Positions 18,794-30,055 of a DNA stretch of 64,000 nucleotides are shown here, piece after piece; position 1 is the first letter of the stretch, and every line of letters begins with the position of its first letter. The position numbers were made by a program, and so were the translations under genes. This DNA comes from Trichosphaerium sp. ATCC 40318 (Eukaryota > Discosea > Flabellinia > Trichosidae). The notes below the pieces were generated by a model. That model worked only from the letters and a program-made list of their open reading frames with translations. It was not told where the DNA came from and ran no database searches. The DNA lies in the NCBI GenBank assembly GCA_038496445.1, contig JALMLS010000183.1, positions 1-64,000 on the forward strand, read 5' to 3'.

Positions 18794-20064
18794 CTAAATG
18801 GTTGGGGAAGCCTCTATCGTTGGTGACTCGACAGTTGTTGGTCCTGTGGCAGGTGCCTGATTAGGAAGCCCTGTAGGTTGAGGGACTGGTGAGTGAGTTG
18901 GAGAAGCGTTTGGGGCGTGTGTTGGAGAAGCGGCTGGTGCATGAGTTGGAGGCCCTGTGGGCTGAAGGATTGGAGGTCCTGTAGGTTGAAGGTATGGCGC
19001 GTGAGTTGGAGAAGCGGCTGGTGCGTGAGTTGGAGGCCCTGTGGGCTGAATGATTGGAGGTCCTGTAGGTTGAAGGTATGGTGCGTGAGTTGGAGAAGCG
19101 GCTGGTGCGTGAGTTGGAGAAGCGGCTGGTGCGTGAGTTGGAGAAGCGGATGGAACTGGCACTGTTGATGATGTACATTGATTAAATATTTCACCGTCCG
19201 ATACAAACCAAGGAAATGCCTCACCTTGGATACAACTGACTTGAGAAACAGCGATATGTAACATACATGTATCTCTTTCTGAGACTACAAATGAAGTCAC
19301 GTGGGTTGGATTTTGAGGGCTTGTAATTCTTGCGAGAGCTCCATTGTCTCCTACACCCCAAATAACATCGTTACAAACAGATATATTTTTCGCTTCTAAG
19401 TTTGATATTACGGGCACCCAACCTCCAAACACAGCTTGACGAACAAACAAGATTCCTTCCCTGATACCATAAATTATATTGCTAGTATCAACAGTGACCT
19501 CAACAAGGTTTCCTCCGACCTAAAAAACTATGAGTTTTCAATCCAGAAATGGTGTTAGGTAGGCGTACATGAAGCCATTGGTTTTTCCAGTAAAAAATTA
19601 GATCATCTGAATTTACACCCCATAGACCACCATCAGGTGTAGCAGATACCATGCTAAGTGTTCCTCCTATATTTTCCCAATAATTACCTTGTGGTAGTTG
19701 TGCCTGGTGAAGAAAGTAAGAACACTTGATAAAAATAATTCGTAAATTGTACCGATATACCAAGTCTTCGGTAGACCTTGTCATCGACACCTGTTCCAAA
19801 CACGTGTCCAGATGATGATACAGCAATTGTTTTTAGCCCTCCGGCTATTAGTAGCCAAGTCCCGTCGGCTTGTAAGAAGTGTATTGAATAGTCGTTTGCT
19901 ATGGCCCATACGCTATGTGAAGACGCAGCTATTTGTTTAACTCCCGAGGGATAAGGGAAAGCTACTCTACTGCAATTAAGTATTTCAATGTCGGGGATGC
20001 TATAGCTTGATACAATTGTAACGAATGTAACAAGGCAAAATAAAGCAGGGAAGAGGTGCTTCAT
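18794..20064 (-). CDS. Secreted tectonin-like protein with Pro/Thr repeat tail
   Basis: Three exons (19753-20064, 19569-19703, 18794-19519) join to 390 aa. The signal peptide is MKHLFPALFCLVTFVTIVSS. The body has tectonin-style beta-propeller repeats: VKQIAASSHSVWAIANDYSI, LKTIAVSSSGHVFGTGVDDK, SMVSATPDGGLWGVNSDD, WLHVGGNLVEVTVDTSNIIYG. A long low-complexity tail follows. Tectonin lectins bind glycans or lipopolysaccharide, so an extracellular recognition role is plausible. The tail may be O-glycosylated or act as a stalk. There is no membrane anchor or GPI-type hydrophobic end. Confidence 0.82.
18861..19175 (-). repeat. Coding tandem repeat, PTHAPAAS / LQPTGPP units
   Basis: Within the last exon of the tectonin-like gene, units encoding SPTHAPAA and YLQPTGPP alternate many times. 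Units of 24-84 bp are nearly identical at the nucleotide level, so copy number is likely variable between strains or assemblies. Confidence 0.85.
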
Positions 20065-21531
20065 GCTTGATGGTTTTGAATAATAGCTGTATTTAGTCAC
20101 AAACATTGTGATTCAGTTTTTTGTAGTTTCTCTCACAACACCATGTCGCAAAAACACGTGCTTTAATCAGACTAAGCTGGTATTTAAATTTAGCCAGAAC
20201 AGACGGAGTTGGTGTTTTTTCAGCTTGCGCAGTTTTTTTGCACGTATTTTTAATAGGTGGTAGCCACGCTTTGTTAAAGATGATGGTATTATTTTATTAC
20301 AAACCTGGCTAGCGAGAGAGCGTGTGTACTTTCATTGAAATATCTGATTGAAAGTTTCACGAGGCATCTCTAAACAGACCATTGGCGTTCATCGCGCGAT
20401 ACGTATCATATCTATATGTTTATGTACGTTAGTACCGACGAGTTATCCTAAATCAGCGCGTCGCACGTGTTTGAAGTAACGTTTTGTAATAATTGAAACG
20501 TTACACGGAATGGGTTCGTTTGTGAGTTACTTATCCTCTTCAATAGATGAAGGGTTGAGAATAAAACGTACCTACCAACATAGTATTAGCACCCTCACTA
20601 CTGGAGTGAGGTTGAACCAAGGTCAAACTTGGGACTGTAGTTCGTACTAATACCAACAATACAATTATTAAGGATCATTTTATTTGGGTATGGAGTACAA
20701 GAACGGCGTGTGTGTTTGAGGTAGTGAATACCTCAAGTACCATATTGTCGTTTTATTTTTGTAATAAATCATCAAGAGGTGGATTGTAAGGTTTGTCGGC
20801 TTAGGACGGGGTAACGCCTATGGTGTTTGGTAAGTACAACTACTTTCGTTGTAGGTGAGTACTATTATTTGAGTCTCGGGCACTACACTTGAACTTGATC
20901 AAACCTAGACATTGAAGGGTATGAACAAGATAAAATCTATCAGAATTACTAGAGTCATTACTGTTACAGTCCATCAAACTAAGGTACGATCTTTGATTTC
21001 TGGCTCAGGTCTATGTCTCCAACTTCAAAAAACTTCCACGAAGATACTTGGGTCAGAAGGGTAGTATATAAATACTAGAATGAGACGCACGTGTTTATTA
21101 AAGCAATCTAGTTCACAAGACCCGGCTTGAAAGTTACATAGGAACATAATGTGTTTGCTTTCAATTTTAGTTGTTGTTAGATGGACAAGATTGTCAATTT
21201 TAGGGATACGCGCTTTGGGAGGAAAGACGGTCAGTCTTTGTGGCTCTAACGTATCCACGCGAGCGGATTATTCTACATTTAAGAACACTCGTGTGAATTG
21301 GAAATGTGTTTGAAGACAAAATTGCGAAGAAAAAGAATTTTTTTTTCGAAAGGATTTCAGGTGGGTGAGGGGATATTTTGATTGCTACTCGCCATTGTCT
21401 TGTTGTCTATTGTGTCCTTCGATATTGAAATTCTTGTTCAGTCCAACCTAACATTTGAATGTTCCACATGTTCATAAACACAGTTGTAAAAGCATCTGTT
21501 ATGTACTACCTAGTTATTTATTATATAATCA
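20065..21531. other. Non-coding region upstream of the tectonin-like gene
   Basis: No coding exon is supported. It holds the structured segment listed at 20583-20653 and otherwise mixed sequence; 20700-21260 contains short open frames without domain features. Confidence 0.45.
20583..20653 (+). ncRNA. Candidate 71-nt three-way-junction RNA
   Basis: A 7-bp closing stem GTATTAG/CTAATAC (20583-20589 with 20647-20653) encloses two perfect hairpins. The first is CCTCACT/AGTGAGG (20593-20599 with 20605-20611, 5-nt loop) and the second is CCAAG/CTTGG (20617-20621 with 20628-20632, 6-nt loop). Length and a 7-bp terminal stem resemble a tRNA. There is no T-arm pairing, no D-arm and no proper anticodon arm, so it is not a canonical tRNA. 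The strand cannot be decided from the palindromes. Whether it is transcribed is unknown. Confidence 0.35.
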
Positions 21532-21914
21532 CGATGTACTAGCGATGTTCCAAACGGATAGATTGCAAAATTCATATTTGAGAAAACTTTTCTTGGTTTA
21601 TTCGAATATATTCTTATCGCTTTTGTGGTGAGACAAAACGGCACAAATTACATCCTCATTACTGTCCTAAAACCATTTCTTTACATCCTCACAACGTCTG
21701 AGACTCTATGTATAGAACTATGTATTTTAAAACATATGAGAGTAGTTTGGATGAAAAAAAAGCACTTGGTGATTGAAAAAAAAGCCAACAACTTTCAGTT
21801 TTACAGTCGCTCTTCTCTGAAAACCGAATCGGAATAGAGTCGAATATTTCCAACTTTTCACGTTTTGGCGATAGATTCGGTATTCTATTCGTTTGGAACA
21901 TCGCTACGATGTAC
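21532..21914. mobile_element. hAT-like MITE with 8-bp target duplication
   Basis: A perfect 17-bp terminal inverted repeat, TAGCGATGTTCCAAACG, lies at 21540-21556 and inverted at 21890-21906. It is flanked on both sides by the same 8 bp, CGATGTAC (21532-21539 and 21907-21914). The 367-bp element has no transposase frame. An 8-bp duplication and a TAG-starting terminus fit the hAT superfamily, making it a non-autonomous MITE. Confidence 0.8.
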
Positions 21915-22816
21915 TAGTCAGTGATTGAAGAGAAGGTGTAAGTTGAGTTGTATTGTTATGTTTATTATTTGTTTACAATTAGTACGTTGGGAGACTTCAT
22001 ACTATTATTGTTGTTAGTAGAGCAAGTTGGGCTACTATCACGCCTAACTTTTGATATTATCAACCAAGGTTATATTCTTAACCTCCACATTGACAATCTT
22101 TCTGCGAGTTGTTTGAACTCCTCCTGGAATAATTGTTGGTACTGCAATCATTTGCTACTCCCCTTGATGACGTTGACGATGAATTTCTGAGCAACAATAC
22201 AAGTTACCAACTTGTTTGAAGATGATTCCGACAACAAAGATGAGGAACTTTACTTTATGGAAAGAATAAAAACGATTAACTTCAGATGTCTCTCCGGTCA
22301 TATCGGAATCACATATAGAGCTCATTTCAAGAACAATTAAAGAAGTTCAAGGACACGGATGATATTCAACAGTATCAAAAGAGACGAAATGAAGAGGTCT
22401 TTTAAGAAGGAGATTGAAAGGAAGATTACAATGTGCAATACGTCTAGACAGAGTCATCAACGAAGAATACAACTCATAGACCTGTGCATCCAAAGACGTA
22501 CCCAAGAAGAGTGTTGAAGATCACAAGAACACCACTCAAGAGGAACAATTACAAGATGAATCTATATTTATAATTATATTTGTAATATATAATCTCGTAG
22601 TCATAGAACTACTTGATTCTAGGGAGGCAGAATGTAAAGATGCCCGTATTTACATATCTCAATTATACTGATGTTCCGTAGGTATCTCATACTAATTATG
22701 AAATCTCCCAAACAAACATAACATTATCTCAAATCACGTGCTTGACTAGAGTCCAGTAAAGTCAGCACGTGTGACGTAATTGACCAACCCCACCGCAAGT
22801 ACCAGCAACGTTTTAA
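21915..22816. other. Non-coding region before the F-box cluster
   Basis: No gene is supported. The segment 22200-22560 has long stretches of weakly coding-looking sequence interrupted by stops in every frame, perhaps an old relic that I cannot identify. CACGTG sites lie at 22735 and 22765 just upstream of the next gene. Confidence 0.45.
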
Positions 22817-23752
22817 ATGTCAATTAAACGACAATCATCGCTACAAGGCGTTAAACGATGTACAACGTTTCAAGAGCTGCCACCAGAGACTACAACGCAT
22901 ATTCTTCGCTATTTAAACAAAACCCAGCTTATTCAAGCTTCTACTGTTTCTCACGTGTTTAATGACATCATCCGTCACAATATTGGGTTTGATTGTATCA
23001 AACTGAGATCCTCATCACATTGTGCAGTATTGAAAGGTAGTCCTTTGCTTAAAAACACCAAAATAGGTTTTTCGTGTGGTTTCATACCTTCAAAGAGTGA
23101 TTTCGCATGTCTCTATGGCGTCCATACAATACATCTGCACAGCACAGAAACCACTGATGAAGGCATCATTGCATTAGTACAGGGAGGAACACACCAGATC
23201 CATACCATCAGCTTAAGAGAGTCACCCATAACAGATATTGCATTAAAAGCACTTTGTGGCGTACATACAATTGAACTTTTTTGGTGTAGCCACTTTACTT
23301 TAGAGGGAATAAAAGCAATCAAAAACCCACACTGTATTCTGCTCACCGATCCAAAAAAAGAGTGGTTTGAATACCTCTGTAATATACATACTGTACATCT
23401 CATTGATGATGAGAATGTAGTAAACCCAAAGCTTGATGATGAATTCAAAACACTTACAAATGTCAAGCACTTATATCTATGTGATGTCAACAGAATAACC
23501 GATTCAGCTTTTAGTAATTTAGGAAACCTTGAACTGATTTCTCTTTCGTTTTGTGACACCATCACAGATTCATGTTTTAAGAACTTGGTTGGCCTTGAAC
23601 ACCTTAAGGTGTGTGGTTGTCGAAATATTACAAACTCATGTTTGACACATTTGAAATCTCTTAAATCTGTTACACTTTACGGAGAAAATATCAAAATAAC
23701 AAAAGCGGCAGTGGAGGCACTTGATCTTAAATTCAATCACGTGCGACGCTAA
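22817..23752 (+). CDS. F-box / leucine-rich-repeat protein
   Basis: A single exon of 311 codons. The F-box lies at ~16-58 (FQELPPETTTHILRYLNKTQ, STVSHVFNDIIRHN). About seven cysteine-containing-type LRRs follow, with repeats such as ITDIALKALCGVHTIELFWC, ITDSAFSNLGNLELISLSFC and ITDSCFKNLVGLEHLKVCGC. This is the FBXL design: the F-box recruits SKP1-cullin and the LRR arc binds substrate. The gene has no intron, unlike its relative at 39400-40558, which shares the GVHTI and ITDKGL-type repeats. Cytosolic or nuclear, with no signal peptide. Confidence 0.88.
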   Translation: MSIKRQSSLQGVKRCTTFQELPPETTTHILRYLNKTQLIQASTVSHVFNDIIRHNIGFDCIKLRSSSHCAVLKGSPLLKNTKIGFSCGFIPSKSDFACLYGVHTIHLHSTETTDEGIIALVQGGTHQIHTISLRESPITDIALKALCGVHTIELFWCSHFTLEGIKAIKNPHCILLTDPKKEWFEYLCNIHTVHLIDDENVVNPKLDDEFKTLTNVKHLYLCDVNRITDSAFSNLGNLELISLSFCDTITDSCFKNLVGLEHLKVCGCRNITNSCLTHLKSLKSVTLYGENIKITKAAVEALDLKFNHVRR

Positions 23753-24437
23753 TTAATGAAATTAATGTTTACTTGGCCTTCCATGAATAAACCTCATCTC
23801 AAACGTTATCTTCCATTATACCTTTTGTAGATTGCATGAAAGAAATCGTATGAACAAATAAGTGACTATTGTCTGTCCTGTGAGATAAACTTGTTTCATG
23901 TATTGGCCGTTTCAGCAGTATTTTGACGTTTATTTTTTTAGTTAAAAAGTGCTCCAATGAATACTACTCCACTAATTAAGTGCTTCCAGAGCGAAAAATA
24001 AAAAGGTAGTACAAGTTTTAAGATTTGCTGAAACGTTTGAGAACATTGGCGCGTTTGTAAGTCACGTGGAGTATCAATCTCAATATTATCAGCAATAAGC
24101 TTCTAAGAAGACTAAGCTTTAACCTAAGCAAACGCATAGTCCAGTAATTTGACGATCCATCCATAGGGTGAGAGTCGCACGTGAACAAATTCATTGAATT
24201 TTCTGAGTCTTTGTAATCAGTAACTCTTCAGTAAACATAATGTTGCGTCTGTGCAACACAATTTTAATTTCACGTGATATAGAGCGTTGCACGTTCTCTC
24301 CTTGTATAGTTATTGACTCAAGTCATATATCTCCTGAATTTACAACAGACCCAATGATTCATGAACCTTTGCCACTGCTGCTTAACGGAAAATTACTTAA
24401 CGCTGTATCATACTCAAGAATAACCACGCTTTGAGAT
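23753..24437. other. Intergenic region
   Basis: The only open frame of note is 24240-24434, whose end weakly resembles the C-terminal part of the next gene's family (HEPLPLLLNGKLLN against GHLLNEPLLN); it may be a relic. CACGTG sites lie at 24062, 24178 and 24273. Confidence 0.4.
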
Positions 24438-25910
24438 ATGGCCAAACATCTAAAAACCACCCTAAATACGTTAACACTGGACGCCATTTCAGTATTTTGT
24501 AACTATTTACCAATCAACTCAATACTGTCTTTTCGAATGACTTCAAAGAGATGTTTTCAAGGCGCTAACATATCTTACTTGAGACACATCTTAAACTTGA
24601 AAAAATATTTAAAAACAACACTTGATAATCACTACAAGGATCCTATTGCTGTCAAAAATCATTTGGGTACTAAGACAATGAATAATCTTTATGCATTGAA
24701 TGAATATATTAATTTGAAACGGGCTCCGAGGCCAAAAGGTAAGCTGTTTCTTTCCCTTTACCTGTACCATTGCTACTTACCTTGGTAAATAAAGGCACGA
24801 TTAAAAGATATTTATCATGGTTCTTCAGAAAGTCAAAAGTACATAGTAAAGCAAACGGACTGTTCTGTGAGTTTCAGTTGGATACAAAAGAAAATGAGGA
24901 TGAAGTCTATGGCGTTTGTAATTACTATAAACTATACAACTATCGTAATGAAAAGCTAGAACTTTCTATTGACGTGGAATTGAGTATTGGAGATTCAGAA
25001 TTAAATAAGATTATCAGCGGTAGTGAGATGTTTTGTGAAAACCTAGCAACAGTTGTAAGACTGAAAATGAAAGATGAGTATCAACATTTGGATGACGAGC
25101 AGTTTTGTATTCGAATCTTAAGGGATATTGGTCTAAAAAAAAACAACCTTTACCCTGCACATGAACTAGAAACTAATTTGAGTTGGCCGTACCCAGGCTT
25201 TGTTTTAAAAAGACAAATGCCAAAAGTACCACAATTTATTTCGCTTCTGGTAAACAAGTCATTTCATAAATACGTCACAAAGAGGATAACAGCAATCTTG
25301 GCACGTGTGGCAATTGAAAATACGAAAAAGAAGGATAAACAATATTTAAGGCGCTACACAAATAAGTCGTACGATGTTCAACCCAAATCAGTTGAGATGA
25401 TATCATGTGAATCTTGGAGAGTAGGTCATTGTGAATACCTATATGTGCGTGAATACCTATATGTGCGTGTTATTCTCTCTCTTCGTTTTATTGGTTTACT
25501 TATACTTTATCAAGGCTCTTGAGTATTTTGATATTGTCTATCGATATAAAGGTCATGTTGTCCACTGTACCTTTGAAAGTTATCAGTATGGAAGTACCTT
25601 CACTATGAAGATGAGCTTGGACAATACGCCTATTGCAGAATCGGTCACAAAAGCCTCCAGTACAACTATTACACCAAGAGCTTACATACCGTTCAACATT
25701 AGGAATACATTAAGACGTATATCTCCAAAAAAGTCTTCGTCAATTACTGATAGCATAGTATTCTTGGCTTCGTTGGCAGTTCGCTCATGTCCAATTATTA
25801 CAAAATGTGGAGAGACAGATAGTATGGGAAGGGGTCATCTTTTAAATGAACCATTACTAAATTCCTTTTTCCTTCATGTTCGTGATTGTGAACGAGATAA
25901 AAAGCAATAG
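24438..25910 (+). CDS. F-box protein with unknown C-terminal domain
   Basis: Three exons (24438-24738, 24795-25444, 25515-25910) join to 448 aa. The N-terminus is an F-box (LTLDAISVFCNYLPINSILS, MTSKRCFQGANISYLRHI). The rest is a charged globular region of unknown fold, containing WPYPGFVLKRQMPKVPQFIS and RITAILARVAIENTKKKD. A perfect 18-nt direct duplication at the end of exon 2 creates two GTGCGT donors (25445 and 25463), so two isoforms differing by six residues are possible. A decayed copy on the other strand lies at 37690-38520. Role as an SCF adaptor is inferred from the F-box only. Confidence 0.8.
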
Positions 25911-26432
25911 ATTTTTATGTTCTATTCACAGTTGTTGAAAGAAATAAACTGTTGTTGCTATTCACAGACTCGAGAATTATTTTACTTGCTGGATTATTAT
26001 CCAATGAAAAGTTAGCACAAACACATATTACAAGCAATGTTGTAGATCTTATAATGTACAAGACATCTCAATAAAACAAAAACTTTCTACACAAGAGTAT
26101 TGTAGAAACCCAGTACGCCCAGATGGAAAGAGCTGTGCTGATAGACATACTCAACCTATCAAAGGAACACAAGAACCTAAACTAGGCAGAATCTGCCAAT
26201 ATAGAGCCTCCAGTTGCACGCCAGAGTAAACGCTTTCAGAAGGTTGAAAATACATTGTGATAAGTGTTACTCGTAGATGATTTGACTTAGTATAATAGAG
26301 ACGTGTATACTTTATTTGGCTTGCAAATTATCCTTTTTTTTTTTTCCTTCTTTTTTTCAATTACTTTTATTGACTTTACACATTTGCTAGTACCACAAAT
26401 TACAACCTCAATAGGCCGTTTATTCGCTAATT
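25911..26432. other. Intergenic region with shared 3'-flank repeat
   Basis: 26021-26077 matches 38620-38670 (opposite strand) and 60605-60650. 26108-26180 reads AQMERAVLIDILNLSKEHKN, a fragment also present at 38546-38600. It resembles the AQMERA motif of the PB1-UBA gene at 60761. No intact gene. Confidence 0.5.
26021..26077 (+). repeat. Dispersed 3'-flank repeat, copy 1
   Basis: The core reads AATGTTGTAGATCTTATAAT then GTACAAGACATCTCAATAAA. It is shared with 38620-38670 (minus) and 60605-60650 (plus), in each case near the end of an F-box gene or fragment. It includes an AATAAA polyadenylation-type signal. Confidence 0.65.
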
Positions 26433-28049
26433 ATGGGTACCAAACAGTCTACAAAACGTAGAGAGAATACAAGCGCAAGAGGAAAACAAACGCCAACCAC
26501 TTCGCCTACAACGCTCTCAAACGATAAAATACCGCAGAAAAATGCTATTTCCAACACAACCAATAACCAAATTCCACAAAATAGCCAAATACAGCAAACA
26601 GCGATGAACACCGCAGGAGATGTACAAGGAGACAGTATTGAAGAAACAAAAGAGTCGCTGTCACAAAACGAACATCAAAAAGAACCGTTAGAGTACTCAG
26701 ACTGGATAGTCATTGAAGAAGGAGAAGAAGAACTGTTAGATCTCTTTCCAATGGAGATATGGGACCAAATCTTGTCATACCTCACGCCACAACAACGTGC
26801 ATTATCTTGTATTGTATCACGTGATTTTCACATGCTATGTAACAACGTGAGATTCTGGTCAAAAGCATTTAAAAAAAAATATAGACGAAGCATTCCAACA
26901 AGCACAGATCTTTATGACCAAATAGGATTCCCACATGAGAAGTACTGCTACTTTAGAGTACACTCTAATTATAAGGAGAACATGTCGAAGGGTATTTATA
27001 GACGGTGGGATTTCCAGTATGCTTATCCAAGTTTGTATCACTTTAACGGTTGTGCATTAAACCAAAAATGGTTGTTAATGCAAGGTCAGGGTGTTGATAA
27101 AGGGTATGTTTATAAACTTGATGATAGAGGTATTGATTGCTTACCTCTTGTAAATCCTAAACCTACCATACCTTTAAATAATTACATCTCAAAATTGGAT
27201 TGGATAGATGATGACACGTTTATTTTTGGTGGGTGGGGATTGGCTGGAGTAATACGATTACCAAATTCCGAGATGGTACAAGAGTTCAAGGTAATTATTT
27301 TCTTCTATCGAAAATTGCTTTAGCTTTTTTTGGAGCAGATATTTTTAGCTTCATCGTTAATCACTTGGAATCAGTTGTCCTAACACGTTTCTTAGCTACC
27401 CGTTACCAGTAAACGACAAGCGGATAATATTATATCAGGTGTTAGTTATAAAAATGGTAGAGCAATTTTAGCTGCAAGAGAAGGGAGCATGGCCATTTAT
27501 GACATTGAAAGAAACGAATCTATTTGGGTAGGTCCTTTTTCTTCAATGACTGATGTCGAAACAAGCGCAACATGGTGTGATGAGAATGTATTCAGTGTAG
27601 CTTTATGTCCACGGCAACCAAAAGGATATATGTATATCTGGGATTTACGTGCAAAACCACGTGTTACAGTAGAATTACCACGTGGACAATTCGCAAAAAG
27701 AGACTGTTTACATTTTTGGGAAAACGAGTTGGTTCTTGCTTCAGGATGTAAGGTAGACTTATATGACGTACGTAAGTTATCACAAGAACCTTCAAGAAGT
27801 GTTAGGGCATATAGCAATTGTAGGGGGTATTGTAAAGATGGAGTTATCTTGGCGGGAGCTGATAAAGTACAAGTTATTGATTTTAAAACACTTCAAGTCT
27901 TGGCATTGTTAGAAACACCAAAGCTTTGTAGGATGGTTTATTCTCTAGGTTGGACAGGCAGGTATTGTATGGCAAACTGCGGTCACAAAGTATGCTTTTG
28001 GGATTTCGATGCTTGTACTACTGAAATCATAGACACAGCACCAACTTAG
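26433..28049 (+). CDS. F-box / WD40-type propeller protein
   Basis: Two exons (26433-27290, 27396-28049) join to 503 aa. The first ~100 residues are a Thr/Gln/Asn-rich disordered leader (MGTKQSTKRRENTSARGKQT). The F-box lies at ~105-150 (LLDLFPMEIWDQILSYLTPQ, SRDFHMLCNNVRFWSKAF). The remainder has propeller blades typical of FBXW proteins: ISKLDWIDDDTFIFGGWG, GYMYIWDLRAKPRV, KVDLYDVRKL, KVCFWDFDACTTEI. It should act as an SCF adaptor with a beta-propeller substrate domain. A relic of its last codons is present at about 43500-43530, next to the second MORN-type gene. Confidence 0.87.
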
Positions 28050-28633
28050 TAGTTTTCTATTATTTTTGTGTATCATTTACGACATTTATTCCGCTGCTTG
28101 CGAATGTGTTTCCTTTGTTGTACTTCGCATCAAATAAACATTAACTTTCTTCTGGGATTTGAGACTTTTCTTAAGCGACATTGTACTTCAAGTGGCGTTA
28201 ACTAAGTTCTTTTTATTATTTTGAAAACGACAAGGAAGCTTCTACCAACACTTTTTTAGTATTCGTTTAATAAAAAGGCCTTTGAACGTACGCTTAGCGT
28301 TTTTGAAGTAAATACATTTTAACGAGCTTTATCAGTTTGAATAAAACGTGACGCGAACGGTTTTGAGCACGTGAGAACCGAAGGTACAGTATAAGACGAA
28401 AACTTGATGTTAGCGATGTTTTTACATGAAACGAAAGCAGCACTCGTTACTGTTTACAGCCGAGGCTTTTTTTAATTTTTCCGTAATTTAATCTCGGCCT
28501 ACCTTCTACTGGGCCTCCCAGTCTATTAATAGCGTAAAATACAGTTTTTTTTTTCTGAAAATCACGTGTTCTTTTTTACGCACACGTGTGAGTATGTAAC
28601 TTGTTTGTATTTAGGTTACTCACCTGTGTCCAC
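28050..28633. promoter_or_regulatory. Upstream region of the F-box/MORN-type gene
   Basis: CACGTG sites lie at 28368, 28563 and 28583. The region is a diverged copy of 44100-44486 upstream of the paralogue (shared blocks near TTTATCAG, GAGCACGTGA, GGGCCTCCCAGT and AAATACAG). No gene is seen. Confidence 0.5.
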
Positions 28634-30055
28634 ATGTCATTGAAGCCAGGGCCATATTGCCTTGTTGACAACACATCCAGGACTCTACTAGATTTGCCTC
28701 GTGACATACAACGTTATTTATGTACATTCAATGAGGAAACGTTCAAGAAGTTTCATATCCTATCGAAAACAGCTGCAATCAATACACACTATAATAACAA
28801 CCTTGATAGAAACGGTATCTGGATGACATGGTATCCCTGTGGTGGTTTACACTCTCAATATGGTATAGTCACTGGTGAATACAACGGTGAATTTAAACAA
28901 TGGTTTGCGAATGGAAGCCTTCAACAACAATGTTGGATGGTTAATAACGGATGTAACGGCGAATTTAAACAGTGGTTCCAAAGCGGAAAACTTGAGTTAT
29001 GCTATCAGTATGTTGATGGCGTTCAAAGCGGTGACGCAAAAGTATGGTATGAAAACGGACAACTTAGTTGGCACCGTATTTATGCCAACAATAGACAAAA
29101 TGGTGAATGCAAACATTGGTTCCAGAGTGGAAACCTTTATAGTAAGTGCGTATATGTTGATGATAAGAAGGAGGGAGAGTACCTAACATGGTATGAGACA
29201 GGTCAACTCAAATTACAATATTACTGTGTTGCCGACAAAAAGAATGGTCCATTCAAGAGTTGGCATTCTAATGGACAGCTTAAATTAAAGTCAACCTATG
29301 TTAATGGTACTATAAATGGTATTAAGAAACAGTGGTATGATAGCGGACAACTCAAGCTACATTCCGCGTATGTTTCTGGTAAATTAAGTGGTGAAGCTAA
29401 ACAGTGGTATTACAATGGACAGATCATGTCACAAGACATGTTCGCTGATGATAAAGTAAATGGCGAAAGTAAAGAGTGGTATAACAATGGACAACTTGCT
29501 GTACTTTGTACAAATAGTGATGGTAAAAAGGTTGGAGAGTATAAGCAGTGGTATGATAATGGACAAATTGACTATCTATGCCACTACATTGACGACAACA
29601 AACATGGAGAGTACAAAAAGTGGCATAGAAATGGTCAATTGAAAGAGGAGTGCAAGTATGTGAACAATAAACAAGAAGGAGATTACAAGTCTTGGTACGA
29701 TAATGGTCAATTAAAAGAGCAGTGCTATTATGTCAATGGTAAATATAAAGGAGAAAGAAAGTCTTGGCATGACAACGGCCAATTGCAAGAGAAGTGCAAG
29801 TATGTGAGAAATAAGCGAAAAGGAGAGTATAAGTCTTGGTACAATAATGGGCAATTAAAAGAGCAGTGCTGTTATGTCAATGGTTCACGTGAAGGAGAGA
29901 GAAAGACTTGGTATGATAGTGGGCAATTGCGTGAGCATTGTATTTACATCCATGGTACACCACAAGGAGATTATAAGTGTTGGAATGTAAATGGTAGATT
30001 AATTCACTCTCTCGTTTATGTTAATGGTAAAGTGAGAGCGATAAAAGTGGTTTGA
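28634..30055 (+). CDS. F-box-like protein with ~17 MORN-type (YwqK-like) repeats
   Basis: I start at 28634 because the paralogue at 44487 is colinear from this MSLKPGPY; an upstream in-frame ATG at 28601 is not conserved. The product is 473 aa. The N-terminus is a degenerate F-box (RTLLDLPRDIQRYLCTFNEE). About seventeen 23-24-residue repeats follow with the pattern NGEFKQWFxxGQLxxxCxYV, as in MORN_2/YwqK-like beta-hairpin repeats. Its function is probably binding through an extended beta sheet; the target is unknown. The gene has no intron. Repeats near the end are similar at the DNA level, suggesting recent repeat amplification. Confidence 0.85.
   Translation: MSLKPGPYCLVDNTSRTLLDLPRDIQRYLCTFNEETFKKFHILSKTAAINTHYNNNLDRNGIWMTWYPCGGLHSQYGIVTGEYNGEFKQWFANGSLQQQCWMVNNGCNGEFKQWFQSGKLELCYQYVDGVQSGDAKVWYENGQLSWHRIYANNRQNGECKHWFQSGNLYSKCVYVDDKKEGEYLTWYETGQLKLQYYCVADKKNGPFKSWHSNGQLKLKSTYVNGTINGIKKQWYDSGQLKLHSAYVSGKLSGEAKQWYYNGQIMSQDMFADDKVNGESKEWYNNGQLAVLCTNSDGKKVGEYKQWYDNGQIDYLCHYIDDNKHGEYKKWHRNGQLKEECKYVNNKQEGDYKSWYDNGQLKEQCYYVNGKYKGERKSWHDNGQLQEKCKYVRNKRKGEYKSWYNNGQLKEQCCYVNGSREGERKTWYDSGQLREHCIYIHGTPQGDYKCWNVNGRLIHSLVYVNGKVRAIKVV

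Noticed and set aside
20583-20653. tRNA
   Set aside because: Seven-bp terminal stem and length fit, but no T-arm pairing with TTC loop, no D-arm and no 5-bp anticodon stem; listed as an unclassified structured RNA candidate.
21625-21837. Open frames inside the MITE
   Set aside because: Too short for a transposase and without DDE or hAT motifs.
28875-29642. Alternative-frame repeats inside the MORN-type genes
   Set aside because: Repetitive DNA keeps other frames open; the main frame has the F-box and regular repeats.
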